Source: Lachnospiraceae bacterium (lineage in GTDB: Bacteria > Bacillota > Clostridia > Lachnospirales > Lachnospiraceae). From it: a DNA stretch of 64,000 bases. Made by a program: the position numbers and the translations under genes. Location: contig JAETQI010000046.1 of assembly GCA_021770755.1 (NCBI GenBank), positions 1-64,000 of the forward strand, in the 5' to 3' direction. Below, piece by piece: positions 1-8,276 of this stretch (position 1 is the stretch's first letter; each line of letters starts with the position of its first letter). Under the pieces are notes generated by a model. The model had not been told where the DNA came from. It did not search any database and saw only the letters and a program-made list of their open reading frames with translations.

Positions 1-268
1 CATATCTAAAGTATCAATTTAACAATTATATATTCAGAAAGAAAATATTTTCAATAAGATAACTCTATTTTACCATTGTGGATAACTTTTCCCTTTTAGT
101 TATGCAATTACCTATGTGGACTAATTTGTTATGGACTAATTTTATCTGCCATGGCACAAATAATTAAGCGGTTATAGTTGATAAAATTCTCACATGATAT
201 GTATAATGAGCAGTAAGGGAAAAAATATAAGGAAATGTGGAAAATATAAGAAGAAGAGGAGAAGTGTA
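1..268. other. AT-rich stretch without a recognisable gene
   Basis: The first 268 bases are very AT-rich. I see no coding frame with a convincing ribosome binding site, no RNA gene and no clear terminator. It probably holds the upstream region of the small gene and the two-component operon that follow. Confidence 0.4.
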
Positions 269-406
269 GTGTTAAATGATATATGGTCGAAGATCGCCCG
301 GTTTCTGGGAACTTTGAACGGGGAAAATGTAAAACAGAAGAGTTATGTGTGTCCCCTGGAATATGAAGCGGCTCTGGAGGCATGGAAGGAAACGGAGCAG
401 GAATAG
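269..406 (+). CDS. Small hypothetical protein (45 aa)
   Basis: Unrecognised 45-residue protein. I chose the GTG at 269 because an AGGAGA motif lies about seven bases upstream; the frame stays open further upstream (ATG at 194) but without a ribosome binding site and with a long Lys/Arg-rich run that looks non-natural. The C-terminal half is acidic and contains an EYEAALEAWKE stretch. It lies 40 bases before the response regulator and could be part of the same transcript. No function is assigned. Confidence 0.4.
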   Translation: MLNDIWSKIARFLGTLNGENVKQKSYVCPLEYEAALEAWKETEQE

Positions 407-446
407 GAAGTAGCTGTAATAGAAAAAAAGAAAGAGGGTTGATTTC

Positions 447-1124
447 ATGGCAAATATTCTGGTTGTTGAAGATGAAAAGAGCATGCAGGAAATTATTGTG
501 TCATATATGCAGCGCGGCGGACATACCTGTTTTACGGCAGACGATGGAATGGATGCGCTCATGGTATTGAAAAATCATCCCATGGATCTGATGATCCTGG
601 ATATCATGATGCCCCATCTTGACGGGTTTTCCGTCTGTAAGATGGCAAGGAAAATAAGCAGCCTCCCTATTATCATGCTGACGGCAAAAAGCAATGAGGA
701 CGATAAATTAAAAGGTTATGATCTGGGTGCGGATGATTACATGACAAAACCTTTCAGTCCAAAGGTGCTGCTGGCAAAAGCAAACGCCTTACTGCGCCGT
801 TCCTCTGTTCTTCCGGCAGACACCGTTAACGTTGTTAACGGGGGAAATATTTCCATCCTCCCGTCTGCCCATAAGGTTTTTCTGGAGGGGCAGGAGATTA
901 CCCTGACTTACAAGGAATATGAGCTGCTTTATTTCCTTATGTCAAACCCGGGACAGATTTTCAGCCGGGAACAACTATTGAACCGGATATGGGGATATGA
1001 TTTTGAGGGAACCACCAGAACCGTGGATACGCATATCAAAACCCTCCGGCAAAAGCTGGGCGGGGAGGGCAGACATATCGTTACGCTGATCCGGTCCGGG
1101 TACAAATTCGAGGTGACAGTATGA
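447..1124 (+). CDS. OmpR/PhoB-family response regulator
   Basis: A 225-residue DNA-binding response regulator. The receiver domain (about 1-115) has the acidic pair E8/D9, the phospho-acceptor D52 in LMILDIMMP and the conserved K101 in MTKPF. The C-terminal half (about 130-225) is a winged helix ending with the RTVDTHIKTLRQKLG recognition region. The gene overlaps the downstream kinase by four bases (ATGA), so the two are translationally coupled. It probably activates the ABC operon starting at 2333, whose promoter carries four TTCACAC-like repeats with an 11-bp period, the spacing typical of this family. The stimulus is likely a cell-envelope-active peptide, inferred from context. Confidence 0.93.
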   Translation: MANILVVEDEKSMQEIIVSYMQRGGHTCFTADDGMDALMVLKNHPMDLMILDIMMPHLDGFSVCKMARKISSLPIIMLTAKSNEDDKLKGYDLGADDYMTKPFSPKVLLAKANALLRRSSVLPADTVNVVNGGNISILPSAHKVFLEGQEITLTYKEYELLYFLMSNPGQIFSREQLLNRIWGYDFEGTTRTVDTHIKTLRQKLGGEGRHIVTLIRSGYKFEVTV

Positions 1125-2197
1125 AAATGAGTGATCATATGAATGTATTTACCATTCGAAAGAAAATAGTAATGGTCTCCAAACTGATGGGAGCCATTCT
1201 GGTGTTGTCTTATGTGTTTTCTACCAGGCTGACGTTAAACGCAGATGTTTCCCTTATGATCTGGCTGATATTTGTTGCCGTTTTAATCTGCATGATTGAC
1301 CTGTGGATGGCACGGTTTATCTCAAAGCCCGTGTCTGAACTGAATGATGCGGCAGGTCACATGGCAGATTTGGACTTTTCCCAGCCCTGCAGGGTGACAG
1401 GGCGTGATGAGTTTGGACAGCTCTCCCATAGTCTGAACGTTATGGCAGGAAATCTTCAGAAGGCATTTGCGGAACTGGAACAGGCAAACAGGAAGCTGGA
1501 ACAGGATGTGGAGCAGAAAAAACGCCTGCTGGCTGAGCGGAAGGAACTGGTTGACAACCTTTCCCACGAAATGAAAACGCCCCTGGGCGTGATCCGGGCC
1601 TACGCCGAAGGGCTGCAGGATGAAACAGATGAAGAAAAAAGGCAGGATTATTATGAGGTTATTATAGCGGAAACAGAACGTATGGGCAGCCTGATCACGA
1701 CACTGCTTGACCTGTCTGCGCTGGAAAACGGGGCCACGGAGCTTGCTTTGGAGCGCTTCGACTTTGTGGAATTTCTGGAGACTGTAGCCGGGCGGTTGCT
1801 GATGGATATCCCGGATGCTGATTTTGAGTTTCAGTATGAACTGCCCAGTCAGCCCGTTTATGTCCATACAGATAAGGCCAGGATGGAGCAGGTGCTGAAC
1901 AATCTGATCGTCAATGCAAAGAGAAATGTCCTTCCAGGCGGTGTGATAAAACTCTCGCTTACACAGCGGGACGGTATGCTGGACTTTTCCATCTATAATC
2001 AGGGACATTGTATCCCGGAAGAAAACCTTTCAAAAATATGGACGAAATTTTACCGTGATAAACAAACAAAGTACAGCGGTTCCGGACTGGGGCTTGCGAT
2101 CGTGGCGCAGATTCTTTCCATGCAGCACTTCGCGTATGGCGCAGTGAACCGTCCGGACGGCGTAGAGTTCTATTTTACCATTCCTATTGTTAAATAA
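1121..2197 (+). CDS. Membrane sensor histidine kinase (HAMP, HisKA, HATPase)
   Basis: A 358-residue kinase with two transmembrane segments (about 18-35 and 45-63) separated by only some ten residues, so it has almost no extracytoplasmic sensor. This is the intramembrane-sensing layout common in kinases paired with antimicrobial-peptide transporters. A HAMP region (about 64-115) and a short coiled coil lead to the H box NLSHEMKTPLG, with H149 the probable phosphorylation site. The N box (NNLIVNA) and a GSGLGLAI motif show the ATPase domain. The G1 box is weak: DFSIYNQGHCIPEE replaces the usual DxGxG. It is coupled to the upstream regulator by a 4-bp overlap. Confidence 0.92.
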   Translation: MKMSDHMNVFTIRKKIVMVSKLMGAILVLSYVFSTRLTLNADVSLMIWLIFVAVLICMIDLWMARFISKPVSELNDAAGHMADLDFSQPCRVTGRDEFGQLSHSLNVMAGNLQKAFAELEQANRKLEQDVEQKKRLLAERKELVDNLSHEMKTPLGVIRAYAEGLQDETDEEKRQDYYEVIIAETERMGSLITTLLDLSALENGATELALERFDFVEFLETVAGRLLMDIPDADFEFQYELPSQPVYVHTDKARMEQVLNNLIVNAKRNVLPGGVIKLSLTQRDGMLDFSIYNQGHCIPEENLSKIWTKFYRDKQTKYSGSGLGLAIVAQILSMQHFAYGAVNRPDGVEFYFTIPIVK

Positions 2198-2228
2198 AAA
2201 TCAATCCAAACGAAAAGCCTTGGATGAT

Positions 2229-2268
2229 TTCACACCAACTTCACACCGATTTCACATAGACTTCAACG
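2229..2268 (+). promoter_or_regulatory. Four 11-bp-spaced TTCACAC repeats, likely response-regulator operator
   Basis: TTCACAC occurs at 2229 and 2240, TTCACAT at 2251 and TTCAACG at 2262, exactly 11 bp apart. Direct repeats at one helical turn are how OmpR-family regulators bind tandemly at the -35 region. The array lies between the kinase stop and the small gene at 2333, so it probably lets the regulator at 447 control the transporter operon. The -10 element is not clear. Confidence 0.65.
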
Positions 2269-2332
2269 CGCCTTTTTATTCTTATCCCATCAGAAGGAAA
2301 GATATTTTCCTCAAAATAAGGAGGTAACGCTT

Positions 2333-2485
2333 ATGTTTTCAGGTCTGGAATGGTATTGGTGGATTGTGATCGTGGTGGTACTCATTGTTTCTATCCCATT
2401 TAAAGTGAAGTTTATGAAATGGTGGAACAGGCGCCAGCAGGAGCAGAAGAAGGGGCAGCGTGGAAGGTGGGGTGATGACGAATGA
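2333..2485 (+). CDS. Small single-span membrane protein at head of ABC operon (50 aa)
   Basis: A 50-residue protein starting at ATG 2333 after a GGAGG motif. It has a Trp-rich N-terminus (EWYWW), one hydrophobic segment (about residues 9-22) and a strongly basic, Gln/Arg-rich tail. Its stop overlaps the ATP-binding gene start by four bases (ATGA), which is strong evidence that it is translated and co-expressed with the transporter. It may be an accessory subunit of that transporter or a membrane-anchored small regulator; the family is not one I recognise. Confidence 0.75.
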   Translation: MFSGLEWYWWIVIVVVLIVSIPFKVKFMKWWNRRQQEQKKGQRGRWGDDE

Positions 2486-3330
2486 TCGAGGTCAGGAACC
2501 TGACGTTCTCCTACCGCAAAGACAAGCAAGCCCTCCACGGTCTGGACTTCACCGTGGAGGACGGGGAGATTTTCGGCTTTCTGGGGCCAAACGGCTCCGG
2601 AAAGTCTACAACGCAGAAGATACTCACTGGGATTTTGAAGGGACACGGTGGGAAAGTCTCCCTGTTTGGGCAGGATATTTCCGCTGCCCACGGGCAGGAG
2701 TTTTTCCAAAAGATTGGCGTCCTCTTTGAGTTTCCCTATCTGTATGCCAATTTGAGCGCTGTGGATAATCTGAACTATTTTGCCTCGTTCTATCCAAAGG
2801 AGCAGCGGCGGGATGTGGGGGAGCTGCTGGATACGCTGGAGTTCAAGCCGGACTTCCTGAAAAAGCCGGTGTCCTCTTACTCCAAGGGAATGCGTCAGAG
2901 GGTAAGCATGGCGCGGGCGCTGGTGAGCAATCCCCGGCTGCTGTTCCTGGACGAACCCACCAGCGGCCTTGATCCCTCCGGTGCGGTGCTGTTCCGCAAA
3001 ATCATCGAGCAGGAGCGGAAAAAGGGGACAACAGTCTTTGTCACTACCCACAATATGGTGGACGCTGACCTCCTGTGCGACCGGGTGGCATTCATCGTGG
3101 GCGGGAACCTGGTGGCTCTGGATACACCTAAGCGTTTGAAAGAGAAAAACAGCAATCAACGGGTGGTCATCGACTATCTGTATCAGGGGCATCGGGAGTC
3201 GAAAACCATAGAGGCTCCGGAGCTGGAAGCGGGCATCCCCTTTGCCCATGATGAGATCATCAGCATCCACTCCCAGGAACCGACACTGGAGGATATGTTC
3301 ATCCAGTACACGGGAAGGGGGCTGTCCTGA
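2482..3330 (+). CDS. ABC transporter ATP-binding protein
   Basis: A 282-residue ATPase of the DRA/CcmA-like exporter class. Walker A is GPNGSGKS at 35-42, the signature is YSKGMRQR, and Walker B is LLFLDEPTSGLD. A C-terminal extension after the H-loop region is typical of drug and peptide exporters. The start overlaps the small membrane protein and the stop overlaps the permease (ATGA), so the genes from 2333 to 5333 form a tightly coupled operon. The substrate is probably a drug or antimicrobial peptide. A similar arrangement of one ATPase and two permeases is often annotated as fluoroquinolone export, but nothing in the sequence proves that substrate. Confidence 0.9.
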   Translation: MIEVRNLTFSYRKDKQALHGLDFTVEDGEIFGFLGPNGSGKSTTQKILTGILKGHGGKVSLFGQDISAAHGQEFFQKIGVLFEFPYLYANLSAVDNLNYFASFYPKEQRRDVGELLDTLEFKPDFLKKPVSSYSKGMRQRVSMARALVSNPRLLFLDEPTSGLDPSGAVLFRKIIEQERKKGTTVFVTTHNMVDADLLCDRVAFIVGGNLVALDTPKRLKEKNSNQRVVIDYLYQGHRESKTIEAPELEAGIPFAHDEIISIHSQEPTLEDMFIQYTGRGLS

Positions 3331-4322
3331 TGGGAAAAGGCTTTTGTGCTCTGTTCAAAAAAGACTGCCGGATGCTGGCATCGGGGAAGTTCTTCCTGAT
3401 GGCAATTGGCTTTCTGGCTCTCTATACGGCCTATGTGAACCTGGGCTATATCCGCTTCATGCAGATGGAACCCTACCATGTGTATCTGTATGACCCGGCG
3501 GAAACGCAAGCCTCGAAATCCTCCCTGGTACAGACCGTTCCGTCCATGGAGGTTATGGACACCGCCCTGCTGGCTGATGCCAACGGCGTGGGGCTGGACG
3601 CCAGTGCCGGGGAGGTGCGGGTGGTGCTTTACAAAGGGGCGGAACACATCGACCGCCATCGGGCGGACTATGCCCTGTCCCTGCTGGAGCCCTCGGTGAG
3701 CCTGCCCCCGGAGGTGCTTGGCACAAACACGCCGGAACAGAAGGCCAGGAAAGAGATCACCTGCGAACTGCTGTTTTTTGAGTTAGCCGCTGTAGGCTTT
3801 TTGGGGATTGCTGCTGTGCTGTTCAAGGAAAAGGGCATGGGCGTGATCCGCGTCCACGCCATTCTCCCGCTGCAAAAAGACCTGTTCCTGCTGTCCAAGC
3901 TGGCGGTGTTCCTGCTCTCTGATCTGGTCTTCGCGGTGCTGCTCACCCTGTTGAACACAGGACTTGCAGAAGGGGCGGTGGTGCTGCCTGCTGTTCTGAT
4001 CCAGACAGCAATTCTGTCGTTGCTAATGGCATTGGCGGGACTATTCTGCGCGCTGCTACTAAAGGACTTTAGGCAATTTACACTGGCTTATCTGGTCATT
4101 GCCATTTTTGCAGCAACACCTGTATTTTTGTCCGCCAATACATCGGTCAAGTTCGACTGGATCCATTATCATCCGTTTTATCATGTCTACATGGGGCTGA
4201 AAAATGCCTATTTTGGAACGGCCATTTCGCCAGTCTATTATGCCGGTGCTGTCGGTACGATCGTGCTGCTGTTCCTGGCAGTGCGGTTTGCGTTTCATCG
4301 GGAAACAGGAAAGGAGGGGTAA
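3330..4322 (+). CDS. ABC-2 type transporter permease, first subunit
   Basis: A 330-residue membrane protein. One N-terminal transmembrane helix (about 20-38) is followed by an extracytoplasmic region of roughly 100 residues, then about five more hydrophobic segments from residue 145 to the end. That is the usual shape of ABC-2 exporter subunits. It overlaps the ATPase gene by one base and is followed three bases later by a second permease, so the transporter is probably one ATPase dimer with a heterodimer of the two permeases. Confidence 0.85.
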   Translation: MGKGFCALFKKDCRMLASGKFFLMAIGFLALYTAYVNLGYIRFMQMEPYHVYLYDPAETQASKSSLVQTVPSMEVMDTALLADANGVGLDASAGEVRVVLYKGAEHIDRHRADYALSLLEPSVSLPPEVLGTNTPEQKARKEITCELLFFELAAVGFLGIAAVLFKEKGMGVIRVHAILPLQKDLFLLSKLAVFLLSDLVFAVLLTLLNTGLAEGAVVLPAVLIQTAILSLLMALAGLFCALLLKDFRQFTLAYLVIAIFAATPVFLSANTSVKFDWIHYHPFYHVYMGLKNAYFGTAISPVYYAGAVGTIVLLFLAVRFAFHRETGKEG

Positions 4323-4325
4323 GGC

Positions 4326-5333
4326 ATGAGAGGATTAAAATATCAGATGAAAAGCGTTCTGCGGGATAAATTCTACCTGATGACCTTCCTGCTCCCTATT
4401 CTGGTGGCTGTGGCGCTGAATTTCATGGGTTCCATTGATATGTCCAGCCTGGGGGAACTGCACTTTGGAGTGCTGGAAAATGAGCTGTCCCCGCAGACGG
4501 TCACATGGCTGGAGCGGTACGGGCCGGTAACAGCTTATGGGACACGGGAAGAACTGACCGCCGCCATCAACGAACCGTCCACCAATGTGATCGGTGTGAG
4601 GGCAGATGGTGACAGCCTCAAAACCGCGGTCAGCGGGGACGAGCTGGATATCTTCCGGCAGGCGGCGGCGACTCTGCCTGCCCTCTATGAGCGGCGGGAA
4701 GCGGCGGGTCAGGCTAAGATCCAGACATTGGAGCGCCCGGACATCATGGAAAGTCTGCAGGGCATCTTTATCCCCGCTGTGCTGATCGTCGCCATGTTTA
4801 TGGGCTGTACGTTCAACGCCATGAACATTATTTCCGAAAAAGAGGATGGTGTGGCATTTGTCAACGAGATTCTGCCCATGACGTCTAGCCAGTACATTTT
4901 GCAGAAGGTGGTGGTGGGGTTCCTCTTTGGAAGCCTGTCCTCCGTCGTGACCGCGTGTATCTGTTTCCGATTGTCCTTGCAAAATTTGTGGCTGATGCTG
5001 GCATTGATCGTGCTGTCATCCTTTGTGGCAGCGTTGATTGGCCTGTTTATCGGAAAGTTTTCCGAGGGTCTGATGATCGGCGTGGTCTATATCAAGATCG
5101 TTATGCTTGTGTTTATCGCGGTGCCTATTTTATGCGCACTGATCGGGGTAAGCGGGCCACTGGCGGTCGTCTGCAATATCGTCCCGTCCCAGCCGGCCTT
5201 TGAGGGCATTATGGCTCTGTCCGCCGGGAGTATAGGGACGGCGATGAAAGATACTGGTATTCTCGCAATTCACTGTATCGCATGGTTTGCGCTGTATGTT
5301 TTGATCGCTGACGGACGCCCGGCGCGCGAGTAG
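4326..5333 (+). CDS. ABC-2 type transporter permease, second subunit, with repeat-derived C-terminus
   Basis: A 335-residue permease with an N-terminal helix (about 17-35), a soluble segment to about residue 145, then six hydrophobic segments. The final residues ADGRPARE and the TAG stop are encoded by a partial copy of a dispersed structured element (5307-5360, also at 22212 and 38725). The native C-terminus has therefore been replaced or shortened by recombination with that element. The last membrane helix looks complete, so the protein may still work. This is the last gene of the operon starting at 2333. Confidence 0.85.
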   Translation: MRGLKYQMKSVLRDKFYLMTFLLPILVAVALNFMGSIDMSSLGELHFGVLENELSPQTVTWLERYGPVTAYGTREELTAAINEPSTNVIGVRADGDSLKTAVSGDELDIFRQAAATLPALYERREAAGQAKIQTLERPDIMESLQGIFIPAVLIVAMFMGCTFNAMNIISEKEDGVAFVNEILPMTSSQYILQKVVVGFLFGSLSSVVTACICFRLSLQNLWLMLALIVLSSFVAALIGLFIGKFSEGLMIGVVYIKIVMLVFIAVPILCALIGVSGPLAVVCNIVPSQPAFEGIMALSAGSIGTAMKDTGILAIHCIAWFALYVLIADGRPARE

Positions 5334-5360
5334 GGGAAGAAGGCTCTTCCCTACTCGATT
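5307..5360 (+). mobile_element. Partial copy (54 bp, right part) of a dispersed structured element
   Basis: From GCTGAC at 5307 to CTCGATT at 5360 this matches the right part of the complete element at 22212-22300 with about five differences. It keeps the long right-end hairpin (GAGTAGGG to CCCTACTC) but lacks the left half: no partner for GGACGCCCG is found upstream. It supplies the C-terminal codons and stop of the permease gene and could also act as a transcription terminator. I interpret the family as non-autonomous IS200/IS605-like elements. Confidence 0.6.
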
Positions 5361-5425
5361 AAAGTATAAGAAATGGAACGGGATTCCATGATGCGGTAAA
5401 AGAGTTTTTATTGTATGAGAAGTGA

Positions 5426-5457
5426 GTAACGAAGTTGTAACATTTTTCTGATATAAT
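5426..5457 (+). promoter_or_regulatory. Promoter with GTAAC-N6-GTAAC operator
   Basis: GTAAC at 5426-5430 and 5437-5441 flank GAAGTT, and a TATAAT -10 box lies ten bases downstream (5452-5457). The same 16-bp site (14 of 16 bases identical) occurs with identical spacing at 7394 before the ABC operon. It therefore likely binds the regulator encoded at 5487, giving autoregulation. Confidence 0.6.
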
Positions 5458-5486
5458 AAAAACAAAAAATAGGTGGTTTGTTGAAG

Positions 5487-6158
5487 ATGGTCGAATTATT
5501 TTATGCTGAGGATGACGTTCATATTGCAGATGTTGTAAAAAAATATCTGGAACAGAAAAACTTTAAGGTAGTGCTATATCATACGATTTCAGAGGTCAGA
5601 CAAGCTTTGGAAATTCATGTGCCAACGGTTCTTTTGTTGGATTGGAATATGCCGGATGGCCGTGGGGATAGTCTTTGTCAATGGATACGCGGCAGATGGA
5701 AGGAACTGCCGGTTATCTTCCTCACGGTCCGGGATGATTCCCAGGATATTGTTTCAGGTTTTCAAAATGGTGCGGATGATTATGTAGTAAAGCCTTTTGA
5801 ATTAGGCGTATTGTATTCAAGGATTCAGGCGGTACTTCGGAGAACGGGCAATGTGGCGGTGCAGTACCTGTCCTGTGATGGGATCAGGATCGATATAAAC
5901 CGCAGGACAGTTACCTGTGGCACGGAAGAAATAGATTTAAGCGTATCAGAGTATGGGCTGCTTTTGTTTCTCTTACAGAATAAAGGAAAGACTGTTACCA
6001 GGGAAAGAATCTTAGAACAGGTATGGGATGTCAATGGAAACTACGTGAATGACCACACATTGACAGTTACCATGAAACGGCTGCGGGACAAACTGCACCA
6101 GCCGTCCTGTCTGAAAACGATCAGAAGTGTGGGATACCGTATGGAGGATACCATATGA
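5487..6158 (+). CDS. OmpR-family response regulator (second module)
   Basis: A response regulator of about 223 residues. The receiver domain shows the acidic pair in YAEDD, the phospho-acceptor Asp in LLLDWNMPDG and the Lys in VVKPF. The C-terminal winged helix ends in HTLTVTMKRLRDKL. The class resembles regulators of BceAB/VraFG-type peptide-resistance systems. I favour ATG 5487, ten bases after AGGTGG; TTG codons at 5478 and 5481 are alternatives. It overlaps the kinase start by four bases. The matching operator sites at 5426 and 7394 suggest that it controls its own operon and the transporter downstream. Confidence 0.92.
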   Translation: MVELFYAEDDVHIADVVKKYLEQKNFKVVLYHTISEVRQALEIHVPTVLLLDWNMPDGRGDSLCQWIRGRWKELPVIFLTVRDDSQDIVSGFQNGADDYVVKPFELGVLYSRIQAVLRRTGNVAVQYLSCDGIRIDINRRTVTCGTEEIDLSVSEYGLLLFLLQNKGKTVTRERILEQVWDVNGNYVNDHTLTVTMKRLRDKLHQPSCLKTIRSVGYRMEDTI

Positions 6159-7372
6159 GCGGGCGAAAGAATTTAGTGGTTCTCTTTGGATTTGTGGCAG
6201 CCATCAGTCTGATTTCTTCTGCTGTTACGGCAATGCTGCTTTCCTGCCATTACAGCAGGCTTCAATTTGATCTGGTAAATGTGATCTGCGGCGAAGTGCT
6301 GGAGCAGGAGCCGGAAATGAAGAATATCGTTTCTGCTGCATTGAAAGAATATACGGGTGGAAATGCTGATGGTGTGGCAGTGAAGGATGTATTATCCGTT
6401 TTAGGGTACCGCATATCTGATTTTTCTGAATCCTCTGTTGCATATGATATTATATTTGCAATAACAGGGTTTTTAGCAGGGATCGTTCTCTTTGCGGTTA
6501 CGTATGCATTCCGTAACAAAACAGAAGCGAAACGAATAGAGGAGCTGTCAGATTATCTGGAGCAGGTTCATATGGGAAAAGCGGTTGTCCTCTCTGTTTC
6601 AGGAGAAGATCTCTTTTCCAGGCTGGAAGATGAAATATATAAGACTGTGACATTTCTTTATCAGACAAAGGATGCAGCGGTACAGGCCAGAAATGATTTT
6701 GCCGAGAATCTGTCCAATATTGCACATCAGATCAAAACGCCTATTACCGCAATATCTTTATCACTGCAGACATTATCTGAAATGCCGGTGAAAAAAGAAT
6801 ATGAAAAAGACAGGATGGAACAGATAAAGAAACAGTTAAACAGACTGATTTATTTAGAAGAATCCCTGCTTGTTTTATCACGTCTTGATGCAGGCACATT
6901 GATGTTTCAAAAAGAAGATGTGGATGTTTTTACTTTGCTTGTCCTTGCGGCAGACAATCTGCAGGAATTATTTGCAGATTCCGGCACGTCCATTGATATT
7001 CCGGAATCAGGGGAGATGGCAGTGACGGCCGATATAAACTGGACGATGGAAGCAGTTATGAATGTAATGAAAAACTGTATGGAGCATAATGCGGGCGGAA
7101 CAGTCCATTGCTCTTATGGGCAGAATCCGCTGTATACAGAAATACTGATCTGGGATGAGGGGGAGGGATTTGCGGGAGAAGATATTCCGCATCTTTTTAA
7201 ACGGTTTTATCGCGGAAAGAATGCAGATGCGGGCGGTAATATCCGCGGAGACGGCATCGGAATAGGCTTAGCATTGTCAAAAGAGATCATAGAACGTCAA
7301 AATGGGACAATAAGGGCTAAAAATCTGCCGAATGGCGGTGCATGTTTTGAGATCCGGTTTTATAAGCAATAA
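6155..7372 (+). CDS. Sensor histidine kinase (second module)
   Basis: A 405-residue kinase with two transmembrane helices (about 7-28 and 97-118) enclosing a small extracytoplasmic domain. The H box is NIAHQIKTPITAI, the N box lies in NVMKNCMEHN, and the ATP-binding motifs are WDEGEGF and GDGIGIGLAL. It overlaps the regulator gene by four bases (ATGA). With the regulator at 5487 and the transporter at 7590-10514 it makes a complete sense-and-respond module, probably for antimicrobial peptides (inferred from family resemblance). Confidence 0.92.
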   Translation: MSGRKNLVVLFGFVAAISLISSAVTAMLLSCHYSRLQFDLVNVICGEVLEQEPEMKNIVSAALKEYTGGNADGVAVKDVLSVLGYRISDFSESSVAYDIIFAITGFLAGIVLFAVTYAFRNKTEAKRIEELSDYLEQVHMGKAVVLSVSGEDLFSRLEDEIYKTVTFLYQTKDAAVQARNDFAENLSNIAHQIKTPITAISLSLQTLSEMPVKKEYEKDRMEQIKKQLNRLIYLEESLLVLSRLDAGTLMFQKEDVDVFTLLVLAADNLQELFADSGTSIDIPESGEMAVTADINWTMEAVMNVMKNCMEHNAGGTVHCSYGQNPLYTEILIWDEGEGFAGEDIPHLFKRFYRGKNADAGGNIRGDGIGIGLALSKEIIERQNGTIRAKNLPNGGACFEIRFYKQ

Positions 7373-7393
7373 ATTTTTATCAATTCTGCTGTG

Positions 7394-7425
7394 GTTACTA
7401 AGTTGTAACTTTCATTTGGTACAAT
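7394..7425 (+). promoter_or_regulatory. Promoter with GTTAC-N6-GTAAC operator before ABC operon
   Basis: GTTAC (7394-7398) and GTAAC (7405-7409) around TAAGTT, then exactly ten bases to a TACAAT -10 box at 7420-7425. Sequence and spacing repeat those at 5426-5457. This is the probable activation site for the transporter operon by the regulator at 5487. Confidence 0.62.
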
Positions 7426-7426
7426 A

Positions 7427-7487
7427 TAGCTTGTAAACAGTTTGCCTGTAGGAACAAAGTTTACAAGCTAACGGGCAGCTTTGCTGC
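7427..7487 (+). promoter_or_regulatory. 5' leader hairpins upstream of ABC operon
   Basis: A perfect 12-bp inverted repeat, TAGCTTGTAAAC at 7427 and its complement at 7459-7470, encloses 20 bases. A second hairpin, GCAGC-TTT-GCTGC, follows at 7475-7487. Both lie just downstream of the -10 box, so they would be in the 5' end of the transcript ahead of the leader reading frame at 7525. Roles in attenuation or mRNA stability are inferred. Confidence 0.5.
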
Positions 7488-7524
7488 AAGCACGGTAATT
7501 CAAAACATCCAAGGAGGAAACAGG

Positions 7525-7569
7525 TTGAAAGGAAAGAACTTTCAACTATTGAATTTGAATGTCCGTTGA
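7525..7569 (+). CDS. Putative 14-aa leader peptide ahead of ABC operon
   Basis: TTG at 7525, seven bases after a strong AAGGAGG, opens a frame encoding MKGKNFQLLNLNVR and ends 20 bases before the ATPase start. The start codon and first codons sit in a hairpin: TTGAAAG at 7525-7531 pairs with CTTTCAA at 7539-7545. A strong ribosome binding site with a very short frame in a long structured leader suggests translational or attenuation control of the transporter. No homolog is recalled. Confidence 0.4.
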   Translation: MKGKNFQLLNLNVR

Positions 7570-7589
7570 ACAGACAGAAGGGAGTAAAA

Positions 7590-8270
7590 ATGAACATCTT
7601 AACATGCGAGGGAGTCCGCAAAATGTATGGCTCCGGCAATAATCAGGTGACTGCACTGGATGGGATCGATTTGACGGTAGGTAAGGGAGAATTTGTGGCG
7701 GTGATCGGGGCGTCCGGTTCAGGTAAATCCACATTGTTACATATTCTGGGAAGCGTGGATAAACCTACAAGCGGAAAAGTTACCATAGACGGAACGGATC
7801 TGTCAAAACTGAATCAGACACAGGCAGCGATTTTCCGCAGAAGAAAAGTGGGGCTGGTGTATCAGTTCTATAACCTGATTCCGACACTTACCGTGCAGAA
7901 AAACATTCTTATGCCGCTTGCCCTTGATAAGAAGAAACCCAATCAAGAGTATTTTGAAAGAATAGTCCGTTCGCTTGGACTTGCCGAACGGCTTGAAGCC
8001 CTGCCAAACCAGTTATCAGGCGGGCAGCAGCAGAGGGTTGCCATAGCGCGTTCATTGATCTACCGCCCGGCCCTGCTCCTGGCGGATGAGCCGACCGGGA
8101 ATCTGGATCAGAAGAATTCCAAAGAGATTATTGATATGCTGAAATTATCGAACCGTAATCTGGAGCAGACGATTGTGTTGATCACCCATGATGAGCAGGT
8201 GGCTTTAGAGGCAGACCGTATCATAACCATAGAGGACGGGCATATCATAAGCGATGAGAAGCGGAGGTAA
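7590..8270 (+). CDS. ABC transporter ATP-binding protein, LolD/BceA/MacB class
   Basis: A 226-residue ATPase starting at ATG 7590 after GGGAG. Walker A is GASGSGKST, the signature [15 protein letters not shown] and Walker [13 protein letters not shown]. These are the hallmarks of ATPases that partner FtsX-type permeases in mechanotransmission transporters. It lies six bases before the permease. With the two-component system upstream it resembles BceAB/VraFG-type peptide-resistance modules, where the transporter also serves as the stimulus sensor. The exact substrate is unknown. Confidence 0.93.
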   Translation: MNILTCEGVRKMYGSGNNQVTALDGIDLTVGKGEFVAVIGASGSGKSTLLHILGSVDKPTSGKVTIDGTDLSKLNQTQAAIFRRRKVGLVYQFYNLIPTLTVQKNILMPLALDKKKPNQEYFERIVRSLGLAERLEALPNQLSGGQQQRVAIARSLIYRPALLLADEPTGNLDQKNSKEIIDMLKLSNRNLEQTIVLITHDEQVALEADRIITIEDGHIISDEKRR

Positions 8271-8276
8271 TGGGCT

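Noticed and set aside
1322-2008. 228-codon minus-strand frame inside the first kinase gene
   Set aside because: It lies wholly opposite conserved kinase motifs and lacks any start signal.
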